A stretch of DNA of 64,000 nt from UBA12465 sp964517325 (GCA_964517325.1 CAZFBV010000001.1:1-64000), one strand, 5' to 3'. Shown: positions 34,297 through 43,568, counted from the first letter of the stretch. The notes: generated by a model from the sequence alone, not told the origin. A program made the numbers and translations.

Positions 34297-35523
34297 ATGC
34301 GCCAATCGCAACTTTTTACCAGGACTGTCAAAGAATTGCCTAAAGATGAACCTAGCTATAATGCTCAGGCGCTCATTCGCGCCGGCTTTATCGATAAAGT
34401 CGCAGCCGGAGTTTATTCTTATCTGCCCTTAGGCAAGCGCGTGCTTGATAATATCTGTCGCGTCATCCGCGAAGAGATGGCCGTTATCGGCGGCCAGGAA
34501 ATATTGATGACGTCCTTGATCCCGAAAGAGAATCTCGAGGCTTCCGGGCGCTGGTCTCATTTCGACGTCCTGTTCCGTCTGGCTAGCGGCGATAATAAGG
34601 AATACGCTCTCGGAGCGACGCACGAAGAGATAGTTTCGCCGTTAACTAAGAAATTCATCGCTTCTTATAAAGACTTGCCTTTCGGCGTCTATCAGATCCA
34701 GACGAAGTTCCGCAACGAGAAGAGAGCTAAGGCCGGCTTACTGCGCGGCCGCGAATTCTTGATGAAAGACTTGTATTCCTTCCATGTCGATCAGGCCGAT
34801 CTCGATGCTTATTATGAAAAGGCGGTCGAAGCCTATAAGAGAGTTTATGATCGCTTAGGCCTCGGAGAGATAACTTATCTGACCTACGCTTCCGGCGGGA
34901 CCTTTTCCAAGTATTCCCATGAATTCCAGACCTTGGCCGAAGCGGGAGAAGATCTGATCTATGTCTGTGAGAAGTGCCATGTCGCCGTCAATAAAGAGAT
35001 AGTCGCCGAACAGGATTCCTGCCCGATCTGCGGCAATAAGAAATTATCGGAGAAGAAAGCGATTGAAGTCGGCAATATCTTCAAGCTCGGCACGAAATTC
35101 TCCGCGCCTTTCAATATCTCTTATAAGGATAGCGCCGGTCAGGAGAATACTCCGGTAATGGGCTGCTACGGTATGGGGCCGAGCCGGATTATGGGCACTA
35201 TCGTAGAGACTTTCCATGATGAGAAGGGGATGATCTGGCCGGAGAGCGTCGCGCCGTTCAAGATTCACCTGATATCCCTGAATGAGAATGAGGCGGCTGC
35301 GCGTATTTATGAAGATCTGGCTAAAGCCGGCTTTGAAGTGCTGTTCGACGACCGCGAAGCATCGGCCGGAGAGAAATTCGCCGATGCCGACCTGATCGGC
35401 TGCCCTTATCGCGTCGTCGTCAGCAAGAAGACCCTGGGCGAAGACAGTATCGAATTGAAGCGCCGGTCAGAAGATAAAGGCAAGTTAGTGAAGATAAAAG
35501 ACCTATCGTCTAGTTTAAAATAA
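34297..35523 (+). CDS. proS: Prolyl-tRNA synthetase, short form without editing insert
   Basis: A 408-aa class II synthetase. The N-terminal segment QALIRAGFIDKVAAGVYSYLPLGKRVLDN, here split by position, carries the ProRS start. Motif 2 is in FRNEKRAKAGLLRGREF, followed by FHVDQADLDAYY, and motif 3 lies in CYGMGPSRIMGTIVE. The usual bacterial ProRS is about 570 aa, with a 180-aa insert that edits Ala-tRNA-Pro. Here that insert is absent, and a short zinc-ribbon-like segment (CEKCH and CPICG) is found instead. The C-terminal anticodon domain is complete. It is the first gene of a run with mreBCD. Confidence 0.93.
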   Translation: MRQSQLFTRTVKELPKDEPSYNAQALIRAGFIDKVAAGVYSYLPLGKRVLDNICRVIREEMAVIGGQEILMTSLIPKENLEASGRWSHFDVLFRLASGDNKEYALGATHEEIVSPLTKKFIASYKDLPFGVYQIQTKFRNEKRAKAGLLRGREFLMKDLYSFHVDQADLDAYYEKAVEAYKRVYDRLGLGEITYLTYASGGTFSKYSHEFQTLAEAGEDLIYVCEKCHVAVNKEIVAEQDSCPICGNKKLSEKKAIEVGNIFKLGTKFSAPFNISYKDSAGQENTPVMGCYGMGPSRIMGTIVETFHDEKGMIWPESVAPFKIHLISLNENEAAARIYEDLAKAGFEVLFDDREASAGEKFADADLIGCPYRVVVSKKTLGEDSIELKRRSEDKGKLVKIKDLSSSLK

Positions 35524-35534
35524 CAGCTTAATCT

Positions 35535-36575
35535 ATGTTCAATAATCTTCTCGGAAAATTCAGCCATGATTTAGGGATAGACTTGGGAACCAAGAATACT
35601 CTGGTCTATGTCGTCGATAAGGGGTTAGTGATCAATGAGCCCAGCGTCGTCGCTATCAATAAGCGGACGAACGAGATCTTGGAAGTCGGCGAAGCGGCCA
35701 AGAAGATGGTCGGCAAGACTCCGGGCCATATCGAAGCGATCAAGCCTCTCGTCGAAGGGATCATCTCCGATTTCGAAGTGACCGAGAAGATGCTCAAATA
35801 TTTTATCAATAAGGTCCATACCGAGAATTTCACCTTGATCTCCCGCCCGCGCGTCGTCATCGGCATTCCGCTCGACCTGACCGAGGTAGAGAAGAAAGCG
35901 GTCGAGGATGCCGCTAAGTCTGCCGGCGCCCGCAAGGTTTATCTGATTGAAGAAGCGATGGCCGCCGCTATCGGCGCCCGTTTGCCCGTAACCGAAGCGA
36001 CTGCGACTATGGTCGTGGATATCGGCGGCGGCACGACAGAAATCGCCGTCATCTCTCTCGGCGGCGTCGTCACTTGGAAATCTCTGAAAGCGGCCGGCAA
36101 TGAATTCGACAATAATATCATCGAGTATATCCGCGAAGAGTTCAACATCCTTATCGGCGAGCAATTAGCGGAAACGATTAAGATCGCTATCGGTTCGGCT
36201 GTGCCTTTGGAGACGCCGACCGAGATAGAAGTGCGCGGCCGCGATCTCGTAACCGGCTTGCCTAAGGCCTTAATGGTCAGCGATAAGCAGATCAGGGAAG
36301 CGATCAGCCGCACCGTTATTAAGATCATCGACAATATCAAGATGATCCTGGAAACGACTCCGCCAGAATTAGTATCCGATATTTATGAGCGCGGCCTGTA
36401 TCTTTCCGGCGGCGGCGCTTTACTGCGCGGTTTGGATAAAGCTATCTCTTTAGCCACTAAGATTCCCGTCAAGATTTCCGATGATCCGCTGACTTGCGTC
36501 GTGCGCGGCACCGGCATCCTTTTAACCGATAAAGAATTATTGGAAAAAGTCATCTTGCCTTCGAATACTGATTAA
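35535..36575 (+). CDS. mreB: Rod-shape actin MreB
   Basis: A 346-aa bacterial actin. Phosphate-1 loop GIDLGTKNTLVYV, KPLVEGIISDFEVTEKML, the phosphate-2 loop MVVDIGGGTTEIAVISLGG and adenosine motif LYLSGGGALLRGLDKA are all present. It polymerises under the membrane and places wall-synthesis enzymes. It stands directly before mreC and mreD, the classical order, 11 bp after proS. A second MreB paralog is encoded at 41272. Confidence 0.97.
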   Translation: MFNNLLGKFSHDLGIDLGTKNTLVYVVDKGLVINEPSVVAINKRTNEILEVGEAAKKMVGKTPGHIEAIKPLVEGIISDFEVTEKMLKYFINKVHTENFTLISRPRVVIGIPLDLTEVEKKAVEDAAKSAGARKVYLIEEAMAAAIGARLPVTEATATMVVDIGGGTTEIAVISLGGVVTWKSLKAAGNEFDNNIIEYIREEFNILIGEQLAETIKIAIGSAVPLETPTEIEVRGRDLVTGLPKALMVSDKQIREAISRTVIKIIDNIKMILETTPPELVSDIYERGLYLSGGGALLRGLDKAISLATKIPVKISDDPLTCVVRGTGILLTDKELLEKVILPSNTD

Positions 36576-36586
36576 CGCCGACCGAT

Positions 36587-37390
36587 ATGATCAGGATCAA
36601 GAAGAACAATCCGATCGTCCCCTGCCTGGTAATAGCCGTCGCGCTGTTTTTTTTGCATATTTCCGGGTTCTTGCGCCCCTTAGAAAATTCCTTGTCTTAT
36701 CTGATAAAGCCGCTCGCCGGCCGTTTCTATAAGGCCGGAACAGATATCAAGACAGCTTATGATGCCAATAATAATTCGGAAGATCCGAACGCGAGAGCCG
36801 AGCGCTTAGCCAAAGAAGTGGCCGTGCTGACAGTCGCTAATTCCCGCGGCCTGGAAATCGAAGAAGAGAACCGTAAATTGCGCGAAGCTTTGAAATTTGT
36901 CAGCAATAATAATTCTCGCGTCGTAGTCGCGAGCGTCATCGCCAAGGAAGCGGCCGCTGAAGATAGCTTGGGTCTAGTCATTAATCGCGGTGCTAAGGAC
37001 GGCCTAGTTCCCGGCCTGGCGGTAGTTAGCGAAGAAGGGCTGATAGTCGGCAAAGTCCTAGAAACTAAGGATACGACTGCTAAGATATGCCTGACGACGA
37101 ATCCAAATTGCCAATTAGCGGCGGCTATACAGAATTCCGATAAGACCCAGGGAATCACCGACGGCGATCTCGGCCTGACGATCAAGATGAATTATATCCC
37201 CCAGCTGGAGAAGATAGCGCCGGGCGATATCGTCATCACCTCAGGTCTAGGCGAGCATATCGCTCGCGGCTTGGTTATCGGCCGGATTACACAGGTATTC
37301 AACGAGAGCAATGAGGTCTGGCAGGAAGCGATCATCGAGCCTCTAGTCGATCTTGATAATCTGACTATAGTTTCTATCCTTATCCCTTAA
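36587..37390 (+). CDS. mreC: Rod-shape protein MreC
   Basis: A 267-aa protein. It has one membrane helix (about residues 12-30), a coiled coil near 60-90 (ERLAKEVAVLTVANSRGLEIEE, split) and a periplasmic-side double beta-barrel with SLGLVINRGAKDGLVPGLAVVSE, the MreC consensus. It links MreB with the elongation wall enzymes. It is 11 bp downstream of mreB and 11 bp upstream of mreD. Confidence 0.93.
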   Translation: MIRIKKNNPIVPCLVIAVALFFLHISGFLRPLENSLSYLIKPLAGRFYKAGTDIKTAYDANNNSEDPNARAERLAKEVAVLTVANSRGLEIEEENRKLREALKFVSNNNSRVVVASVIAKEAAAEDSLGLVINRGAKDGLVPGLAVVSEEGLIVGKVLETKDTTAKICLTTNPNCQLAAAIQNSDKTQGITDGDLGLTIKMNYIPQLEKIAPGDIVITSGLGEHIARGLVIGRITQVFNESNEVWQEAIIEPLVDLDNLTIVSILIP

Positions 37391-37401
37391 TTTTTAGGAA
37401 T

Positions 37402-37935
37402 ATGCTGAAAAAGCTCGCGCAGATAGCATTTTTTATCTTACTGCTTTCGGGCGTCGCCATCGTCCAATTTTCTTTTATTTTCTCGCTGCCGTCGGCTTTC
37501 AGCCAGATAAATCTGGCCGTGATCACTCTGATTTTCACGCTCTTCTTCTTCGGTTTCCGCCCTTCGCTTTACGCCGCGCTCGTCCTCGGTTTCTGGCTTG
37601 ATCTTTTTTCTTTCTACTTTTTCGGCCTCTATCTTCTGCTTTTTCTACTGACCGCCATATTCGCTAATTGGATACTGGAAACCAGGCTGACTAACCGTTC
37701 TTTGTATTCTTTCTTGCTGCTGATTTTGATAGCGACAGCCGCCTACGATCTCGCCGCCGCTCTCCTGGTTTATCTGGCTGGCGCTTCTGTCGGATCTTTC
37801 TTCTTATGGAATGGCGCTTTCTGGTCGAATCTTCTTTATCAGATACTTTGGAGCGAATCGGCCGGCTTATTAATGTTCAGCTTAGCCGGCGCTTTGACGC
37901 GCCGCTTCAAGCCGTTCTTCTTGGAGAAGAAATAA
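37402..37935 (+). CDS. mreD: MreD-like membrane protein
   Basis: A 177-aa very hydrophobic protein with about five membrane helices. There is little sequence signature beyond FFFGFRPSLYAALVLGFWLDLFS, the MreD-type loop with an Asp following the Gly-Phe-Trp stretch. Identity rests on size, topology and its place directly after mreB-mreC. It is the third component of the elongation complex. Confidence 0.8.
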   Translation: MLKKLAQIAFFILLLSGVAIVQFSFIFSLPSAFSQINLAVITLIFTLFFFGFRPSLYAALVLGFWLDLFSFYFFGLYLLLFLLTAIFANWILETRLTNRSLYSFLLLILIATAAYDLAAALLVYLAGASVGSFFLWNGAFWSNLLYQILWSESAGLLMFSLAGALTRRFKPFFLEKK

Positions 37936-37968
37936 TCTTTATGGCCTTAAAATATAGCTTTTAAATAT

Positions 37969-38949
37969 ATGTATGATTTCATAACTATCGGCGGGACGAC
38001 GCGCGACATTTCTTTCTTCACCGACCAGGGAGTATTGATAAAAGAGGGCACTGATATTCTGCATCAGAAATTATTGGCATTTGAGTCCGGCGCGAAGATA
38101 AAAGTCGATAAATTTTATTATTCTTACGGCGGCGGCGCCGCCAATGCTGCGGCTTGTTTGGCCAATTTTGGTTTTAAAACCGCCTGTCTCGCTCCGATCG
38201 GAAGCGATAAGAATGGCCAGCTCATCATCGAAAATTTGAAAGCGCGCCGAATCGACACCAGGCTGATCGAGAAAATTGAGAATCAAGAAAGCGGCTCTTC
38301 TTTCATTTTGATAGATCCGAGCGGCGAGAGAATTATTTTCGCTCAGCGCGGCGCTAACAGCCATCTAGCTATTGGCGAGAAGGATATCTCTTATTTGAAA
38401 AAGACCAAGGGCATCTATATCGCGTCTCTCGCCGGCGATTGGACGGGGAATCTAAGGAAGATATTCTCGGTGGTCGCCAAGGATGGGCCGAATATTTTCT
38501 GGAATCCGGGCATGACGCAATTATTGGGCGGAGTCGACAAGATCAAAGTTTATTTGAAAAAAACGACTGTCCTGGCCTGCAATAAAGATGAAGCGCTGGC
38601 TTTAGTTCTGAATTCCGCCGGTTATAAAGACACGGATCACGGCATCTTGAATGATACGGAGAAATTGATCAATATCATCCATAGTTTCGGTCCGAAGATA
38701 GTAGTTATCACTATGGGCAGCGACGGCGTGGTGGCTTTCGACGGCCAGAAAATTTATCGGCATGCTATCGTTAAAGAAGAAAAGCGCGTGGATACGACCG
38801 GCGTCGGCGATATTTTTAATTCTTCTTTTGCTGCCGCTTGGACATTATTCAAGGGCGACATCGACAAGGCCTTGTACTTGAGCTCGCAGAATGCCGCCGC
38901 CAAGGTCGCCCATATCGGCGCCCAGACCAGCTTAATTAAGATTAAATAA
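37969..38949 (+). CDS. PfkB-family carbohydrate/nucleoside kinase
   Basis: A 326-aa ribokinase-like enzyme. The N-terminus has GGGAANAAACLANFG (the first PfkB signature), and the C-terminus has DTTGVGDIFNSSFAAAW (residues 275-291), with catalytic Asp281. It phosphorylates a sugar or nucleoside with ATP; the substrate cannot be read from sequence. It is followed six bases later by a sugar-epimerase-like gene, so a sugar role is likely. CPR genomes often carry one such kinase for nucleoside salvage. Confidence 0.88.
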   Translation: MYDFITIGGTTRDISFFTDQGVLIKEGTDILHQKLLAFESGAKIKVDKFYYSYGGGAANAAACLANFGFKTACLAPIGSDKNGQLIIENLKARRIDTRLIEKIENQESGSSFILIDPSGERIIFAQRGANSHLAIGEKDISYLKKTKGIYIASLAGDWTGNLRKIFSVVAKDGPNIFWNPGMTQLLGGVDKIKVYLKKTTVLACNKDEALALVLNSAGYKDTDHGILNDTEKLINIIHSFGPKIVVITMGSDGVVAFDGQKIYRHAIVKEEKRVDTTGVGDIFNSSFAAAWTLFKGDIDKALYLSSQNAAAKVAHIGAQTSLIKIK

Positions 38950-38954
38950 AAAAT

Positions 38955-39407
38955 ATGATTAACGGAGTCATTATCAAGAAGATAGAGAAGCATGAAGATA
39001 ACCGCGGCTGGCTGGCGGAGATATTCCGCCGCGACGAGCTGGCCTTCGATATGTCTATGGCTTATGTCAGCTTGACCAAGCCGGGCATCATCCGCGGCCC
39101 GCATGAACACGTGCAACAGAGCGATTGTTTCGTCTTTCTCGGTCCGGGCGCTTTCCGCTTGCATCTTTGGGATCGCCGCGACGCCTCGGCGACTAAAGGA
39201 GAAGCCTTAGAGATAGAAGTCGGAGAAAATAATCCGACCCTCGTCATCGTGCCGCCGGGCGTCGTCCATGGCTATAAATGTATTTCTGATATTCCGGCTC
39301 TTAGCATCAATCTGCCCGATAAGCTGTATAAAGGCGAAGGGAAGAAGGAAGAGGTTGACGAGATCAGATGGGAAGCGAAAGAAGATAGCCCCTATAAGAT
39401 AAAATAA
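38955..39407 (+). CDS. dTDP-4-dehydrorhamnose 3,5-epimerase-like cupin
   Basis: A 150-aa small cupin. It has the RmlC-type opening HEDNRGWLAEIFRRDEL, then YVSLTKPGIIRGPHEH (the His site), CFVFLGPGAFRLHLWD, and VPPGVVHGYKCIS, which corresponds to the RmlC product-side loop. Typical RmlC is about 180 aa; this is shorter, so it may be a sugar 3-epimerase or 3,4-ketoisomerase relative. It lies near the rmlB-like gene at 39806. The match to the RmlC superfamily is clear; the exact reaction is not. Confidence 0.78.
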   Translation: MINGVIIKKIEKHEDNRGWLAEIFRRDELAFDMSMAYVSLTKPGIIRGPHEHVQQSDCFVFLGPGAFRLHLWDRRDASATKGEALEIEVGENNPTLVIVPPGVVHGYKCISDIPALSINLPDKLYKGEGKKEEVDEIRWEAKEDSPYKIK

Positions 39408-39408
39408 T

Positions 39409-39804
39409 ATGTGCATTTTTTGCCAGATAGCCAATAATGAGATCCCTTGCGCTAAGGTTTACGAAGACGATCGTGTCCTCGCTTTTCTGGATATTAAGCC
39501 GGTCAATGCCGGCCATACTTTAGTGATCAGCAAGCAGCATTACCCGAATATCGAAGAGATCGGGGCAGAGGATCTGACCGCTATGATTTTGACGGTCAAG
39601 AAGATCGGACGTTTGCTGAAAGATAAGCTCGGCGCCGCTGGCTATAATGTCACTGTTAATAATGATCCGGTCGCCGGGCAAAACGTTCCTCATATCCATT
39701 TTCACGTCATTCCGCGTCACGAGGGCGACGGCCATGTGCAGTGGCCGCAGCATCCTTATAAGGAGGGCGAAGCGGAGGAAATCTTAAAGAAATTAATCAG
39801 CTAA
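39409..39804 (+). CDS. HIT-family nucleotide hydrolase
   Basis: A 131-aa histidine-triad protein. The N-terminus MCIFCQIANNEIPCAKVYED is that of Hint/HIT hydrolases, and the active site is HIHFHVIPR (about residues 94-102), matching H-x-H-x-H. It hydrolyses nucleoside phosphoramidates or aminoacyl-AMP. It is placed between sugar genes, starting two bases after the preceding stop, which suggests only co-transcription. Confidence 0.93.
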   Translation: MCIFCQIANNEIPCAKVYEDDRVLAFLDIKPVNAGHTLVISKQHYPNIEEIGAEDLTAMILTVKKIGRLLKDKLGAAGYNVTVNNDPVAGQNVPHIHFHVIPRHEGDGHVQWPQHPYKEGEAEEILKKLIS

Positions 39805-39805
39805 T

Positions 39806-40768
39806 ATGAAATTACTTATTACCGGCGGCGCCGGATTTATCGGTTCCAACTTTATCCGTTATTGGTTTAAGAATCATCCTGAGGACAGCATCGTTAATCT
39901 GGACGCCCTGACTTATGCCGGCAATCTGGATAGTCTCCAAGATGTTGCGGCCAATCCTAATTATAAATTCGTCAAAGGCGATATTTGCGATGCGGCTTTG
40001 GTCAATGATCTGATGAAGGGGGTAGATGTCATCGTCCATTTTGCGGCCGAGAGCCATGTCGATCGTTCCATCAAAAATAGCGCCGATTTCGTCCATACCA
40101 ATGTTGAAGGGACGCGGACCTTATTGGAAGCGGCGAAGAATAATGGCAATATCCGTTTCCATCATATTTCTACCGATGAAGTCTTCGGCGCTTTGGAATT
40201 CGGCGCGCCGAAATTCAATGAGAAGACGCCTTATGATCCCCGTTCTCCTTATAGCGCCTCTAAGGCCGGTTCCGATCATCTCGTCCGCGCTTATTATCAT
40301 ACTTATGGCCTGCCGGTCACGATTTCCAATTGCTCTAATAACTACGGTCCGTATCAGCATCCGGAAAAACTGATTCCGCGATTCATCACTAACTTGATGG
40401 CGGGGGAGAAGGTGCCGGTTTATGGCGCCGGCGCTAATGTGCGCGATTGGATCCATGTCGATGACCATAATCGCGGCGTCGAGATGATCATTAAGCATGG
40501 CCGTATCGGCGAGACTTATTGCTTAGGAGGGGATAATGAGAAGACTAATTTGGAAATAACCAGATTGATACTGGGATTGATGGGCAAGGGGGAAGATATG
40601 ATCGAGCATGTGCCTGATCGCCTCGGTCACGATTTGAGATACGCCATTGATTTTTCCAAGGCGAAGTCGGAACTGGGCTGGGAGCCGCTCCATTCTTTTG
40701 AAGAGGGTTTGCGCGCTACGCTGGAGTGGTATAAGGCCAATGAATCTTGGTGGAAGAAATTAAAATAA
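39806..40768 (+). CDS. rfbB: dTDP-glucose 4,6-dehydratase
   Basis: A 320-aa short-chain dehydrogenase of the RmlB type. The NAD loop is TGGAGFIGSN (6-15), followed by HFAAESHVDRSI (the RmlB hallmark) and STDEVFGAL with its active-site Asp-Glu pair. The Tyr-x3-Lys site is Tyr149/Lys153, and NCSNNYGPYQHPEKLIP follows. It makes dTDP-4-keto-6-deoxyglucose, the precursor of rhamnose and other deoxysugars. The epimerase-like gene at 38955 may act next; rfbA and rfbD are not in the window. Confidence 0.93.
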   Translation: MKLLITGGAGFIGSNFIRYWFKNHPEDSIVNLDALTYAGNLDSLQDVAANPNYKFVKGDICDAALVNDLMKGVDVIVHFAAESHVDRSIKNSADFVHTNVEGTRTLLEAAKNNGNIRFHHISTDEVFGALEFGAPKFNEKTPYDPRSPYSASKAGSDHLVRAYYHTYGLPVTISNCSNNYGPYQHPEKLIPRFITNLMAGEKVPVYGAGANVRDWIHVDDHNRGVEMIIKHGRIGETYCLGGDNEKTNLEITRLILGLMGKGEDMIEHVPDRLGHDLRYAIDFSKAKSELGWEPLHSFEEGLRATLEWYKANESWWKKLK

Positions 40769-40776
40769 GCAAACAT

Positions 40777-41193
40777 ATGGAAAATAAAAAAATATTCATT
40801 ATTGAAGACGACGCTAATCTCCTCTATGGCCTGGAAGCGCAGTTTTCCGCCGACGAATTTGAAGTGGAAACCGCTAGCGGCAATGAGGAAATTGAAGAAT
40901 TGATGGAGGAGCTCCGGGATTTCGAGCCGGATTATATCATTCTCGATCTGATCCTGCCTAAGATCGACGGCTTTGAGATCGTCAAGAAATTGAAGTCAGA
41001 TGATGAGCTTAGCGATAAGCAGATCTTTATCTTCACCGACCTGAGCGACGAGGATAGCCGCCAGCGCAGCTTGCAGCTGGGCGCTGATTATGTTTTCTTC
41101 AAAGAAGAGTTCGATACTTTCGAATTTGCAGAGAAAGTCAAGCGGATAATCGCGGCGAGCGAGAAGAGTGCCGATCGCGATTATGAAGAATAG
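40777..41193 (+). CDS. Single-domain response regulator
   Basis: A 138-aa receiver domain with no output domain. Acidic pocket EDD (10-12), phosphorylated Asp57 in IILDLILPKIDG, Thr87 and Lys109 are all present. The ATG at 40777 is preferred to an upstream GTG at 40747, which would overlap rfbB. No histidine kinase is nearby, so its partner lies elsewhere. The C-terminal tail of about 15 residues is acidic and probably disordered. It may work by protein contact, as CheY and SpoIIAA-like partners do. Confidence 0.9.
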   Translation: MENKKIFIIEDDANLLYGLEAQFSADEFEVETASGNEEIEELMEELRDFEPDYIILDLILPKIDGFEIVKKLKSDDELSDKQIFIFTDLSDEDSRQRSLQLGADYVFFKEEFDTFEFAEKVKRIIAASEKSADRDYEE

Positions 41194-41255
41194 GCGTCTC
41201 TCCGCCGGTTTCAGCCGGTTTGACTAATACTCCTAAAAATACTAAGATAGATTGG

Positions 41256-41264
41256 TGTTATATT
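41256..41264 (+). promoter_or_regulatory. Extended -10 box immediately before the second mreB
   Basis: TGTTATATT at 41256-41264 ends seven bases before the ATG at 41272, so a leaderless mRNA would result. The preceding short gap also has a GCCGGTTT direct repeat (10 bp apart, around 41202-41219). Confidence 0.45.
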
Positions 41265-41271
41265 TTTGCGT

Positions 41272-42279
41272 ATGTTTATCAAAAGGATCGGGATCGATCT
41301 CGGTACAACCTACACTCTGATTCATCTGCCTAAGCGCGGCATCGTTATTAATGAGCCGAGCGTGGTGGCGGTCTCTATTCATGATAAGAAAATCCTGGCG
41401 GTCGGCAATGAAGCTAAGGATATGATCGGTCGCACCCCGGATACGATCATAGCCGTGCGCCCTTTGAAAGACGGAGTTATTGCTGATTATCGAGCGACGG
41501 AAGCGATGATCCGTTATTTTATCAATAAGACCTTAGGCGGCATCCGCCTTTTTCGTCCGGAAGTCATGGTTGCCGTTCCCGCCGGAATATCTTCGACGGA
41601 ACGCCGCGCCGTTATCGAAGCGACTATCGCGGCTGGCGCTAAGGCAGCCTATATCATCAAGGAACCGGTGGCGGCCGCTATCGGCGCCGATATTCCGATC
41701 GGTTCGGCTACCGGGCACATGGTTATCGATATCGGCGGCGGCACAGCGGAAATGGCCGTCATCTCTTTAGGCGGCATCGTCGCTTCTACTTCCGTCCGCG
41801 TCGGCGGCAATAAATTCGATGCGGCTATTTTGGAATATATCCGCAAGAAATATAATCTGGCTATCGGCGAGCGCACGGCCGAAGAAATCAAGATAAATAT
41901 CGGTTCGGCTTTATATATGGAAGATAAATTATATCTGGAAATCCGCGGCCGCGATATCGTGACCGGCTTGCCGCGCAGCTTGACTGTTTCAAGCGACGAT
42001 GTGACTGAAGCTATCCAGAACGAATTGGAAGCGATTATTGCCGCCGCCAAGAAAGTGTTGCAGAAAACGCCGCCGGAATTATCGGCCGATATCATGGATA
42101 AAGGCATAGTTCTGACCGGCGGCAGCTCCTTGCTCCGCAATATCGATCAATTGATCGCCCGGACGACCGGCGTTTCCGCCTATGTCGCCGATGACGCCAT
42201 GCTTTGCGTCGCCAAAGGCACCGGTATCGCTTTGGATAATCTGGATTCCTATAAACGCAGCATCCTAGCAACTAAATAA
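41272..42279 (+). CDS. MreB paralog
   Basis: A 335-aa actin-like protein with complete nucleotide loops: GIDLGTTYTLIHL, IRPLKDGVIADYRATEAM (read as VRPLKDG), MVIDIGGGTAEMAVISLGG and IVLTGGSSLLRNIDQL. It is a paralog of the MreB at 35535 but has no mreC or mreD beside it. Some CPR and other bacteria keep several MreBs with distinct jobs in shape or division. The ATG at 41272 is chosen over an upstream TTG at 41266. Its stop overlaps the terminator. Confidence 0.93.
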   Translation: MFIKRIGIDLGTTYTLIHLPKRGIVINEPSVVAVSIHDKKILAVGNEAKDMIGRTPDTIIAVRPLKDGVIADYRATEAMIRYFINKTLGGIRLFRPEVMVAVPAGISSTERRAVIEATIAAGAKAAYIIKEPVAAAIGADIPIGSATGHMVIDIGGGTAEMAVISLGGIVASTSVRVGGNKFDAAILEYIRKKYNLAIGERTAEEIKINIGSALYMEDKLYLEIRGRDIVTGLPRSLTVSSDDVTEAIQNELEAIIAAAKKVLQKTPPELSADIMDKGIVLTGGSSLLRNIDQLIARTTGVSAYVADDAMLCVAKGTGIALDNLDSYKRSILATK

Positions 42280-42315
42280 TCAGCAGGCTCGACTGGAGCC
42301 AGCTGATTTTTATTT
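42278..42315 (+). terminator. Intrinsic terminator
   Basis: Two stacked stems (42278-42284 with 42302-42308, and 42286-42289 with 42297-42300) with a T run after them. It overlaps the stop codon of the mreB paralog. Confidence 0.8.
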
Positions 42316-42318
42316 ATT

Positions 42319-43533
42319 ATGATAATTGGGATTGACGCCTCGCGCGCTAATTTGCTCCACAAGACCGGTACCGAATGGTACTCTTTTTACTTGATCAAGA
42401 ATCTGGCGGAAATAGATAAGGTTAATACTTATTGGCTCTACCTTAATCAGCCGGCGCAGCCGGAATTGGCGGCGGCGGTCAAGAATAATCCGAATTTTTC
42501 CTTCAAACTCTTGAAGTGGCCGTTCTTTTCCTTCTGGACTCTCGGCCGCCTGACTTTGGAGATGCTTTATCGCCGGCCGGACGTCTTGTTCATTCCGGCT
42601 CATACTTTGCCGCTCTTCGGCCCGCGCCGTACCGTCAACACTATCCATGATATCGCTTTCGTCCGCGAGCAGAATCTTTATCGGGCGGCTAAAGCAAAGA
42701 CCAGCTTAGCCGGTTCGCGCCAGCTGATAAATTTTTTCGTCAGGCTCCTGACTCTGGGCCGCTATCGCAGCGATTCGGTCGACTATCTTTATTGGTCGAC
42801 GGCTTTCGCTTTGCGTCACGCCAAAAAGATCATCGCCGTTTCCGAATTTACCAAGCAGGATATCTTGAATCTCTACCCTAAGACTCCGGCCGGCAAGGTA
42901 ACCGTCGTCCATAATGGCTATAATGATAAGCTTTATCGCCGTCTGCCGGAAAATCCGGAGAAGACGGCGGCTATCTTGGATAAATACGGTTTAGAATCTC
43001 CATATTTCTTGTATATCGGCCGCCTGGAGAAAAAGAAGAATATCCCCGCTTTAGTCGAATCGTTTGCTTATTTGCGAGAGAATCATCCGGACATGAAAGC
43101 GAAACTGGTCTTGATCGGAGACGCCGGTTTCGGATTTGATGAGATAAAATATACTATCGAGGAATTCAATCTCAATAGCCAGGTGATTATGCCTGGTTGG
43201 GTAGCCGAAGAGGATATGCCTTATGTCATGAATGCCGCCGCCGCTTTTATCTTTCCGTCTAAGCATGAAGGTTTCGGCATCCCGGTTCTGCAGTCTTTGG
43301 CTTGCGGCATTCCGACCGCCGTTTCTGATATTCCCGTCCTTAGGGAAGTCGCCGGCGACGCTGCTTTATATTTCGATCAGAATGATAAGCGGGCGATCGC
43401 GGCTGCCATGGGTCGGATATTATCCGATGATGAGTTAAGAAAAAGCTTGGTTTTGAAAGGGCTGGAGCAGGCTAAAAAGTTCAGCTGGCGCCGCTGTGCC
43501 GAAGAGACTTTGCAGGTTATTACGAGCCTGTAA
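42319..43533 (+). CDS. GT4-family glycosyltransferase
   Basis: A 404-aa GT-B enzyme. N-terminal IGIDASRANLLHKTGTEWY is typical of the mannosyltransferase-like GT4 group; FLYIGRLEKKKNIPALVESF and GWVAEEDMPYVMNAAAAFIFPS follow. The E-x7-E motif reads HEGFGIPVLQS, so its second Glu is Gln. Most relatives keep Glu there, so activity or donor use may differ. It begins a second surface-related block just past a terminator. Confidence 0.88.
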   Translation: MIIGIDASRANLLHKTGTEWYSFYLIKNLAEIDKVNTYWLYLNQPAQPELAAAVKNNPNFSFKLLKWPFFSFWTLGRLTLEMLYRRPDVLFIPAHTLPLFGPRRTVNTIHDIAFVREQNLYRAAKAKTSLAGSRQLINFFVRLLTLGRYRSDSVDYLYWSTAFALRHAKKIIAVSEFTKQDILNLYPKTPAGKVTVVHNGYNDKLYRRLPENPEKTAAILDKYGLESPYFLYIGRLEKKKNIPALVESFAYLRENHPDMKAKLVLIGDAGFGFDEIKYTIEEFNLNSQVIMPGWVAEEDMPYVMNAAAAFIFPSKHEGFGIPVLQSLACGIPTAVSDIPVLREVAGDAALYFDQNDKRAIAAAMGRILSDDELRKSLVLKGLEQAKKFSWRRCAEETLQVITSL

Positions 43534-43568
43534 ATAATAATAAAGATATGTTAGTATTAAGGTGTTAT

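Noticed and set aside
35625..36340. Minus-strand open frames within mreB
   Set aside because: They are opposite a perfect MreB sequence and result from its codon bias.
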